From: Bacteroides intestinalis
GTDB taxonomy: Bacteria > Bacteroidota > Bacteroidia > Bacteroidales > Bacteroidaceae
Reading direction: 5' to 3'
DNA: 64,000 nt
Assembly (NCBI RefSeq): GCF_902364365.1
Contig: NZ_CABJDN010000008.1
Coordinates: 319,144 to 383,143, forward strand
The first letter of the stretch is position 1; the number at the start of each line of letters is the position of its first letter. The translations under genes and the position numbers were made by a program. The notes under the pieces were generated by a model. It worked only from the letters and a program-made list of their open reading frames with translations. It ran no database searches and had not been told where the DNA came from. Shown piece by piece: positions 55,001-64,000 of this stretch.

Positions 55001-55346
55001 GACTCCGGAAAACACGGAAACAATCTTTCCTGTTCTGCTGAGCCAGAATGAACGCCTGGATGAATATATGTGGTATTCAAACCAAAATGAAATATACCGT
55101 AACCTGGATATCTGGATCAGAGACCTGAACTACGTGCGACTCCAAAACATCCGTTTAGGGTATACATTGCCTACTAATTTCAGCCGCAAATTAGGTATGA
55201 CTTCCGCTACAATTGCCATCGAAGGACGTAACTTATTAGTATTCGGTTCAAGTTACAAGAATTATCTTGATCCGGAAACGATGTCCAACGCGTATGCAAC
55301 CCCGGCTCCGAAGTCTGTTACACTAAGCCTGAACCTGAATTTTTAA
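52080..55346 (+). CDS. SusC/RagA family TonB-linked outer-membrane transporter
   Basis: A 1088-residue SusC-like protein: signal peptide, carboxypeptidase-regulatory domain (VEGVVISSEDNLPLIGASVYV, ~25-110), TonB-box region VVVTGYQTVERRK near 120, plug with VLKDAAATAIYGARAANGVIVITTKKGK near 240, and a 22-strand barrel ending SVTLSLNLNF. It imports oligosaccharides or other large nutrients together with the SusD partner 20 bp downstream. The surrounding GH97 and GH27 suggest alpha-linked glucose/galactose-containing glycans; the protease upstream allows a glycoprotein target. Confidence 0.95.
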   Translation: MKRRLSVVFLLLIGTLTYALAAERQVEGVVISSEDNLPLIGASVYVTADDLKKNGNNQSTIGVITDIDGKFSISIPDGITRFYCSYVGYDVVEIKLIPGKKQYDITLQPSAHMLDAVVVTGYQTVERRKLTAAVSKIDISDQMMGATKSIDQALAGQIAGLSVSNISGTPGAPAKIRIRGTSSLNGTQDPLWVLDGIPLEGTNIPNMEVLKDIDNIGQTAIAGLNPADIDNITVLKDAAATAIYGARAANGVIVITTKKGKVGKPVINFSSKLTYSPKLNIDRLNLLNSEEKVGLELDLLESGYPYRETKGEVYRIISGLGELKNFKDGGWNALSSNAQGAINRLKATNTDWSDILFRDAFTQEYNLSLSGGSEKATYYTSFGYMKENGNIPNVSAERLNLVMKTSYKVNSILKVGASMFANRRKNSTYLPDTDGLTNPLFYSRLANPYFTPFDANGNYNYDIDVENDVDMDFGFNPFEERRNVTNETTINGLSSIFDAELRFDDRFKITTQLGLQLDKTSIEKIADGESFAMRKEKKNHRQNGVTYLPEGGFHKANENSLSQVTWKAMGEYRDTYKDIHEFEMMVGTEIRKTWEDKLYSAGYGFDRKTMTTKPIIFPEESKAFKLHEKAHIENAYVSAFSTLSYSLLNRYTVGGSIRFDGSDLFGVDKKYRYLPLYSVSGLWRISQEPFMANAKWIDNLVVRASYGLQGNIDKNTSPYLLGNYRIENILPGGSEDMIDVSGAPNKKLRWEKTHSVNAGFDFAVLNQAINLSVDYYYRKGVDLIGTQMLPLETGFEMLTVNWASMQNQGVEIGLSTRNIHTKNFMWTTNFNFAYNNNKVLKEALREDAIEPGREGYPVGALFALKTAGLDEEGYPMFQNKEGETVSAMEFFKLQEWGFGATDLTARERRELYTYVGTADCPYTGGFNNTFTYKAFELGVNFSFDFGGKVRSQPTYSIVDFDKGRNTNRDILNRWTPENTETIFPVLLSQNERLDEYMWYSNQNEIYRNLDIWIRDLNYVRLQNIRLGYTLPTNFSRKLGMTSATIAIEGRNLLVFGSSYKNYLDPETMSNAYATPAPKSVTLSLNLNF

Positions 55347-55366
55347 TTTTATAGAGAGTTAAAACA

Positions 55367-56695
55367 ATGAGAAAGATATATATAATGTTATTGATGAGCA
55401 GCGTAGTATTGCTGACTGCTTGTGATATGCTTGACATTCAACCTACGGGAAAGGTGATCCCCCAGACTTTAGCTGAGTACAGAGCACTGATTGCCACAGC
55501 CTATAAGACCGTTCCCGATGCCAGAGGACTCGCCTGTTTTCGTTCGGACGAACTGTATGTGAAAGATGATAGTTGGGAACAGGATCGTTATGGAAAAATT
55601 GAGTGCTGGGATGACTTCAGCGCACCGGGACAAACCACTGCCTTTGAGTGGAAAAACTTCTATAGCATCATGTTCACTGTCAACTATACCATAGAAGAGT
55701 GGAAATCCATCAATGAAGGGAGCGAAGAGGACATCGACCAATTGATTGGTGAATGTTATCTGCTCCGTGCTTACATGCATTTCCTGTTGGTGAATCTTTA
55801 CGGACAGCCCTATACCCGACCGGGAGCATTAGAAACAAAAGCTGTGCCGCTTAAGCTGAATAGCGATATCAATGAAATCTTGAAGAAGAATACCGTTGCA
55901 CAGATTTATGAAGCGGTCATTGCAGACATCAACGAGGCTGAGAAACTGATTAACAAAGAATCCTGGGAACAGAAATTTTCTTATCGTTTCACAACCTTAT
56001 CTGTAAAAGCTCTCCGTGCCCGCTTATATTTATATATGGGACAATGGGACAGTGCATATCAGGCAGCCGAAGCGATACTTGCTGAAAAGAATACATTGGA
56101 AGATTTCAATGCAGAAACTTATACCCTGCCCAACAACTATCAGTCTGTAGAAAATATTACTGCATTAGAACGCGGTATGTCCTCTAACTACACACAGGCT
56201 GCTGTTCTATCAGAAGCTTTAGCTTCTTTATACAAAGAAGGCGATTTACGTCTGGACGCTTATTTCAAACCTGCCGACAAGAATGGTTATCGCTTCAGCC
56301 AAAAAAGCGGAAAAGATGATTTCCGTTGTTCTTTCCGGGTGGGAGAAATGTACCTGAATTCGGCAGAAGCAGCAGCCCAATCGGATAAATTGCCTCAGGC
56401 ACGCACCCGATTGCTGGAGTTAATGCAGAAGCGCTATACACCAGAAGCATATACAGTAAAAGCAACTGCCGTGAACGCAATGAACAAGGAAGCCCTGATA
56501 CAGGAGATTCTGGATGAACGTGCGCGTGAATTAGCTTTTGAAGGACATCGCTGGTTCGACTTACGCCGTACCACCCGCCCCCGTATTGAGAAAGTGCTCA
56601 AGGGAGGAACCTATGTATTGGAACAGGATGATTCGCGTTATACAATTCAAATTCCAAGAGAAGCGATAGCCGCTAATCCGGAGTTGTCGAACTGA
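55367..56695 (+). CDS. SusD/RagB family outer-membrane nutrient-binding lipoprotein
   Basis: A 442-residue lipoprotein with lipobox LLTACDML near residue 19, the RagB/SusD TPR-like helical domains, and the C-terminal ILDERARELAFEGHRWFDLRRT, the hallmark of the family. It is shorter than most SusD proteins (about 500-600), suggesting fewer ligand-loop insertions. It caps the SusC barrel. Ends at the bidirectional terminator 56721. Confidence 0.95.
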   Translation: MRKIYIMLLMSSVVLLTACDMLDIQPTGKVIPQTLAEYRALIATAYKTVPDARGLACFRSDELYVKDDSWEQDRYGKIECWDDFSAPGQTTAFEWKNFYSIMFTVNYTIEEWKSINEGSEEDIDQLIGECYLLRAYMHFLLVNLYGQPYTRPGALETKAVPLKLNSDINEILKKNTVAQIYEAVIADINEAEKLINKESWEQKFSYRFTTLSVKALRARLYLYMGQWDSAYQAAEAILAEKNTLEDFNAETYTLPNNYQSVENITALERGMSSNYTQAAVLSEALASLYKEGDLRLDAYFKPADKNGYRFSQKSGKDDFRCSFRVGEMYLNSAEAAAQSDKLPQARTRLLELMQKRYTPEAYTVKATAVNAMNKEALIQEILDERARELAFEGHRWFDLRRTTRPRIEKVLKGGTYVLEQDDSRYTIQIPREAIAANPELSN

Positions 56696-56720
56696 TAAAT
56701 AAGTAGAATTGATAAATAAG

Positions 56721-56767
56721 AAAACCTCCTTTCTCATCCTGTTATGGTAATTGAGAAAGGAGGTTTT
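56721..56767. terminator. Bidirectional terminator between convergent PUL halves
   Basis: AAAACCTCCTTTCTCA (56721-56736) pairs perfectly with TGAGAAAGGAGGTTTT (56752-56767). T-rich sequence on the plus-strand side and A-run on the other make it usable in both directions. Confidence 0.88.
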
Positions 56768-56788
56768 TATTGTGAGTTATCTATCCTT

Positions 56789-57493
56789 TTAAAGCGTATC
56801 TTCAATAGCCTTTTTGATAATTGGTTCCATTATATCATACCCTTCACTTGTCGGATGTACTCCATCTTTCGTATATTGAGGATTTAATGCTCCATTTTCA
56901 TCCAACACCATCGCCTGGTAATAATCCACGTAAGGAATCTTATTTGCTTTTGCATACGCTGCTACACGGGCATTTAATGATTGAATTTTCTGAGAAGCAT
57001 CCTTTATTTCCGGTCTCCATTTAAAGGTTGCTGCCGGTAGCACAGAAGTTAAAATCACTTTTATCTTATTTGCTTTAGCCAACTCTACCATAGAAATAAT
57101 ATTTCCAAATGTATACTCTTCATTGTAGGGACCTACATTTTCAGCAACATCATTAGTTCCGGCATTTATGACTACTAAAGCCGGAGAAAGATTAATAACA
57201 TCCTCACGGAAACGCAATAAGAATTGATAAGAGGTTTGTCCACTGATGCCGCGGCCTATATAGCCATTTGTTTTAAAGAAGTCCGGATGAGTTCTCACCC
57301 ACCCTTCCGTAATGGAATTCCCCATGAAGACAACTCTTTTCTCTTTCTTTACGGGCTTTGGAAGTGCAGCGTTTTCTTTTGCATAACGAGCTAAATTGGC
57401 AAAATTGTTCTTTTGAGCATATGCCTCACTGATTGATAATCCTCCCAGAATAGTAATTAACAACAAATACTGTTTTAATCTTTTCATTTTCAT
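56789..57493 (-). CDS. Exported SGNH/GDSL-family esterase
   Basis: A 234-residue exported hydrolase with signal peptide ending near AYAQ. SGNH blocks: VVFMGNSITEGW (nucleophile Ser) near 55, GRGISGQTS (Gly) near 83, VVINAGTNDVAEN (Asn) near 115, and KDGVHPTSEGY (Asp-His pair) near 210. The members next to glycoside hydrolases often remove acetyl esters from glycans. Last gene of the minus-strand GH operon, 71 bp after the GH97 gene. ATG 57487 is an alternative start. Confidence 0.88.
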   Translation of the reverse strand: MKMKRLKQYLLLITILGGLSISEAYAQKNNFANLARYAKENAALPKPVKKEKRVVFMGNSITEGWVRTHPDFFKTNGYIGRGISGQTSYQFLLRFREDVINLSPALVVINAGTNDVAENVGPYNEEYTFGNIISMVELAKANKIKVILTSVLPAATFKWRPEIKDASQKIQSLNARVAAYAKANKIPYVDYYQAMVLDENGALNPQYTKDGVHPTSEGYDIMEPIIKKAIEDTL

Positions 57494-57564
57494 ACTTAGA
57501 TATTAATTATTAGGATATGCAAAGATAAAAAGATTCCTGCAAAGAAATTGTTTCTTTCACCACT

Positions 57565-60931
<3,367 letters not shown>

Positions 60932-60944
60932 TTTTTATCTATAT

Positions 60945-62153
60945 TCATTTTTTATTTTTAGGAGCCAACTTTACCAATACAACGCCATGTGCAGGAACCT
61001 TGAAACTTAGATTATCGCTGGAAGTTCCAAGATATTTATTCTTGTTCCAGATATCGTATACATCATATTCCAATTCCCAGAGTCTGATATCTGCAAAGTG
61101 AAGGTGAGATTTGTCTTTTCCAAATTTATACTCAAATGTCCATGGTTGCTCATCACGATTGAAAAAGCATACAGCAGCTTCTCCATTAGACAACTGTTTT
61201 ACCCAGATTTCATATTGTTCTATTTTCATGTAACGACGTCCTTGTATACCCAACTTATCCTGATTCACAGCTATCACGTCTTTATTCATCAGGATAGCCT
61301 GTGTTTCTTTATCCATGGTCCGCAAATCATTCCCAGCCAACAGTGGAGCCGCCAACATACACCACATGGTGAAGTGTGAACGATTCTCCTCAGTAGTGAG
61401 TACCCCATTACCTACCTGCAACATATCAGGATCATTCCAATGTCCCGGACCGGCATAAGGATATAAGTCTGCATTCTTATCAATGATATCCACTACACTA
61501 CATCCTCCCCAGTGTACCGTACCTTTAAAAGCATTGATAATATCCCCCGTAGTTCTCCACAAATGTCCTACTCCTTTTGCCCATGTCCACGGTTTGCTAC
61601 TTCCCCACTCACAAATAGAGAATACAATGGGACGACCGCTGGCTTTCAAAGCATCACGCATAGTACGATAAGCTCCCTGAGGACTTTGAGCCTCATCAAA
61701 ACACCAGTCATACTTCAGGAAATCCACTTCCCACTCAGCATAGGTACGGGCATCCTGAAACTGATAGCCACGACTTCCCGGACGTCCGGCACAAGTCAAT
61801 GACCCTGCACAAGAATAAATACCAAACTTCAATCCTTTGGAATGTATATAATCTGCCAATGCTTTTATACCGGAAGGAAAACGTACTGAATCAACCACAA
61901 TATTCCCATCCGCATCGCGACCCACTTGCCAGCAGTCATCAACATTCACATAGGTATAGCCTGCATCTCTCATACCATTCGCAACAATCAGATCTGCCAT
62001 ATCCCGTATCTGCTGTTCATTGACATCGCAACTAAAACAGTTCCAGCTATTCCATCCCATAGGAGGAGTCAAGGCCAGTGAATCGGCACCATCAGCACGA
62101 ACAATAATGAACGTACACACAAGAAACAAAAAACACAAAATCCTTTTCTTCAT
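60945..62153 (-). CDS. Glycoside hydrolase family 27 (alpha-galactosidase type)
   Basis: A 402-residue exported clan GH-D enzyme. Signal peptide ends near VRADG; the barrel starts LTPPMGWNSWNCFSCDVNEQQI, with YVNVDDCWQ near 75, KFGIYSCAGSLTCAGRPGS near 120, the nucleophile segment DFLKYDWCF near 150, and the acid/base region HWNDPDMLQVGN near 240. It would release alpha-linked galactose from oligosaccharides. First gene of the four-gene minus-strand operon. Alpha-N-acetylgalactosaminidase activity cannot be excluded. Confidence 0.92.
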   Translation of the reverse strand: MKKRILCFLFLVCTFIIVRADGADSLALTPPMGWNSWNCFSCDVNEQQIRDMADLIVANGMRDAGYTYVNVDDCWQVGRDADGNIVVDSVRFPSGIKALADYIHSKGLKFGIYSCAGSLTCAGRPGSRGYQFQDARTYAEWEVDFLKYDWCFDEAQSPQGAYRTMRDALKASGRPIVFSICEWGSSKPWTWAKGVGHLWRTTGDIINAFKGTVHWGGCSVVDIIDKNADLYPYAGPGHWNDPDMLQVGNGVLTTEENRSHFTMWCMLAAPLLAGNDLRTMDKETQAILMNKDVIAVNQDKLGIQGRRYMKIEQYEIWVKQLSNGEAAVCFFNRDEQPWTFEYKFGKDKSHLHFADIRLWELEYDVYDIWNKNKYLGTSSDNLSFKVPAHGVVLVKLAPKNKK

Positions 62154-62212
62154 AATACGATCGGTTTTTATTAAAAAATCATTGTTATATATTTACATTA
62201 TTCATTATAATA

Positions 62213-62377
62213 TTAGGTCTTATCATCTAATACAAGGATATTCAATAATGTACTTTTCCCACATCCTGAAGACCTCATTATAGATGCAAACTCGGAGTCT
62301 TGTGTTTCTATGTTTACATTACACAAAGCATGGGTTTCGATCTCCTGAGTGCGAAAAGTTTTATTTATGTCTCCCAT
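62213..62377 (-). pseudogene. Relic of a MacB/LolD-type ABC transporter ATPase
   Basis: A 54-codon frame starts MGDINKTFRTQEIETHALCNVN and reaches the Walker A segment, reading [15 protein letters not shown] before it diverges and stops. The pattern matches the first 50 residues of MacB/LolD-family ATPases (normally [23 protein letters not shown]), with substitutions at the conserved Gly-Pro. No further ATPase sequence follows to 62154. A truncated remnant next to secreted proteins hints at a former ABC exporter operon. Confidence 0.75.
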
Positions 62378-62407
62378 TTCTATTATCACAAATAAATGTA
62401 ATAAATA

Positions 62408-62842
62408 TTATTCAACTTTGAACTGAAGAATACTATTGTTAGACAAACTCCTCACCTTTAAATAAACTGCAGACAAATCCAATATTTCATAAACTAAAAC
62501 TCTTTTCTTTTCATTTTTAGGAGTTATAAGTGTAATAATATATTTACCGCATTCACATTTACCAACTTTTGTGGAATCAAAGTTACTAGCAACTTCATCT
62601 GACAAATAATAAGGCACTTTATCTACATACCCACCGTCACGATAAATAAAAGTATAAGTTTGTGTATGTGTGTCATATGTTAATTTATAAGAGAAATTTT
62701 GTTTCTCAGGAAACTGCATAATCCATTCTTTATTTGCCAAAAGACTGAGAGTAGTTCGTTCTTGTCCAAAAGCCTTTCCTGTATATACAAATAGGTATAC
62801 ACAAATAAATGAAATTATCATTTTTAATTTAAATTCATTCAT
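62408..62842 (-). CDS. Exported protein of unknown function
   Basis: A 144-residue protein with an N-terminal signal segment (MIISFICVYLFVYTGKAFGQ) and a compact strand-rich body (WIMQFPEKQNFSYKLTYDTHTQTYTFIYRDGGY; GKYIITLITPKNEKKRVLVYEIL), with CECGK the only cysteine pair. The strand pattern suggests a lipocalin-like or small beta-sandwich fold. I recognise no family. It lies 18 bp downstream of the C39-like gene, so the two are co-transcribed and the product may act with it. Confidence 0.55.
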   Translation of the reverse strand: MNEFKLKMIISFICVYLFVYTGKAFGQERTTLSLLANKEWIMQFPEKQNFSYKLTYDTHTQTYTFIYRDGGYVDKVPYYLSDEVASNFDSTKVGKCECGKYIITLITPKNEKKRVLVYEILDLSAVYLKVRSLSNNSILQFKVE

Positions 62843-62860
62843 AACTATAGTTTTAAATAA

Positions 62861-64000
62861 TTATTTTACTCCAGTAATAACAATGTTATAGTTTTTAACC
62901 AAAGATGATTCAGATACAACATTCCATTCTCCTTTTTCTGGATCCATATAAATTAAATTCCTGCCAGACCGATACCCTACAATAAGAATATTATGTGTAG
63001 AATTTGATATTGAGCTATATATATCAGTCATCACTACATAACCTGCATCTATAGCAGACCTATAAGTAAGAAAATCTGTAGTTCTAAAAAAACAATCAAC
63101 GAGCCCATCTATTTTATCTAAATCAACCCCGATATTATAAATATTTAAGCCATGTTGTGTATAATAATATTGCAACAAATCACCCTGATTTAACTTCCCA
63201 TTAAAAACCTTATTATCAACATATTCCATTACAGCAATAACACAACCATTAGGCAGTTGAGTAGTCATAGTTGTTGGTAACTTTTTCTTTGCCAGATGGT
63301 CACTACTACTCGGCGTATATTTAATAGGAGTTACATAAGTAGGTTCAACCACTGGTTTATTAGGATCTTCCGGATTTCCTGCTCCACCCGGCGGATAAGG
63401 ATTATTGGGATCCACTTTACCATCATCCACAAATTCACATTCCCGATAACACCTTTCATATGGAACAAGATCACAATATGTAACTGTATCATAAATAAGC
63501 CCAGTTTCCATATCACCCCCAACCAATACATATTCATCATGACAATTATAGCTATATTCTGTGGTACAAATATCGTGACACACCTGTTGCACACCACGCG
63601 TAGAAACGAAAGATTCTGCCTGCGTATTGCAGGAAGGCGAAAGATAGCCTACTATTTTACCATCAGAATATCTCCAGCCATTGATAAAGAAACCATTAAT
63701 AGCATAAAATAAAACCAAGCCATCATAATCAGGCTCACGATATAAATAGCTATTCTTTATCATGTTTCTAGTATTTTTCAGATAAGCGTAGGAACCTACG
63801 AATATCATCACAAAACTACGCATTTTACCGGTTATTTTATCTTTCAGCACCACCATTCTTGTCGTATTACAGATATAATCAACCTTTGTACAAGGATCCC
63901 AATGTAAAGCTGTTTCCGAATCGAGAATCAAGTGTACTCCATTCGTCAGAATAGGAGTTTCCACGGTTTCAAATCGCCCCCAGGAACTCGTTTTAGCTCC
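62861..64000 (-). CDS. Cys-rich protein with C39-peptidase-like C-terminal domain, 5' end beyond the right edge
   Basis: The minus-strand frame is open to base 64000 (SSWGRFETVETPILTNGV near the edge), so the true start lies outside the window; a GTG at 63964 is only an internal candidate. The visible 379 residues contain an unknown N-terminal part, a Cys-rich stretch (CHDICTTEYSYNC, CDLVPYERCYREC), a Pro/Asn/Gly-rich linker (DPNNPYPPGGAGNPEDPNKP), and a C-terminal papain-like domain with QLPNGCVIAVMEY (Cys), NSTHNILIVGY (His) and IYMDPEKGEW (Asp), the order of C39 bacteriocin-processing peptidases. It lacks the ABC transporter part usually attached to C39. Function inferred from motifs. Confidence 0.6.
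   Translation of the reverse strand, partial: GAKTSSWGRFETVETPILTNGVHLILDSETALHWDPCTKVDYICNTTRMVVLKDKITGKMRSFVMIFVGSYAYLKNTRNMIKNSYLYREPDYDGLVLFYAINGFFINGWRYSDGKIVGYLSPSCNTQAESFVSTRGVQQVCHDICTTEYSYNCHDEYVLVGGDMETGLIYDTVTYCDLVPYERCYRECEFVDDGKVDPNNPYPPGGAGNPEDPNKPVVEPTYVTPIKYTPSSSDHLAKKKLPTTMTTQLPNGCVIAVMEYVDNKVFNGKLNQGDLLQYYYTQHGLNIYNIGVDLDKIDGLVDCFFRTTDFLTYRSAIDAGYVVMTDIYSSISNSTHNILIVGYRSGRNLIYMDPEKGEWNVVSESSLVKNYNIVITGVK

Overview
The window is a stretch of a Bacteroides-type chromosome (order Bacteroidales). The evidence is Bacteroidales-style promoters with a TAnnTTTG -7 element, a SusC/SusD pair, TonB-linked receptors with carboxypeptidase-regulatory domains, a capsule locus headed by UpxY/UpxZ regulators behind an invertible promoter, a 'smalltalk' mini-protein, and GH97 and GH27 enzymes. 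I cannot assign a species.

Layout. 1-2.9 kb: the 5' part of a hybrid two-component sensor running off the left edge. 3.1-3.4 kb: a tRNA-Lys/Glu/Ser operon on the minus strand. 3.5-5.8 kb: a MATE exporter, a Crp/Fnr-family regulator and a probable small RNA, each preceded by an FNR-like TTGAT-N4-ATCAA box. 5.8-15.4 kb: a YiiX-like lipoprotein, a small lipoprotein, a creatininase-family hydrolase with an AraC regulator, a TonB receptor with a His-rich partner, and a two-gene operon of sensor kinase and 5'-nucleotidase. 15.7-34.8 kb: a complete minus-strand capsular polysaccharide operon. It runs from upxY/upxZ through flippase, CMP-nonulosonate synthesis, polymerase, glycosyltransferases, an unusual four-gene cassette (BCCT transporter, ATP-grasp ligase, outer-membrane protein, deacetylase) and UDP-HexNAc dehydrogenase/epimerase to a WbpL-type initiating transferase. 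Its invertible promoter (35.06-35.26 kb) points away from the operon in this sequence, so capsule expression is probably OFF in the assembled orientation.

35.4-40.1 kb: the plus-strand cassette often seen beside Bacteroides capsule loci (VirE-N/primase-like proteins, DUF4248, HU-like protein, smalltalk, amidase), followed by a 308-bp nested palindromic repeat. 40.5-49.2 kb: housekeeping and stress genes (tex, a CPBP protease, a BspA-like LRR protein, a HigBA-like toxin-antitoxin pair, an ABC-F ATPase with a degenerate second domain, grpE-dnaJ). 49.4-62.2 kb: a polysaccharide/glycoconjugate utilization region with metalloprotease-SusC-SusD on plus and GH27-phosphoesterase-GH97-SGNH esterase on minus, converging on a shared terminator. 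62.2-64 kb: a relic of a MacB/LolD-type ABC ATPase, an unknown secreted protein, and a Cys-rich C39-protease-like protein running off the right edge.

The main candidates for new biology are (i) the FNR-like regulatory unit with its roughly 100-nt sRNA, (ii) the BCCT/ATP-grasp/deacetylase cassette inside a nonulosonate-containing capsule locus, which suggests import and ligation of a zwitterionic solute onto the polysaccharide, and (iii) two small genes broken at simple-sequence tracts that may be phase-variable or slippage-decoded.
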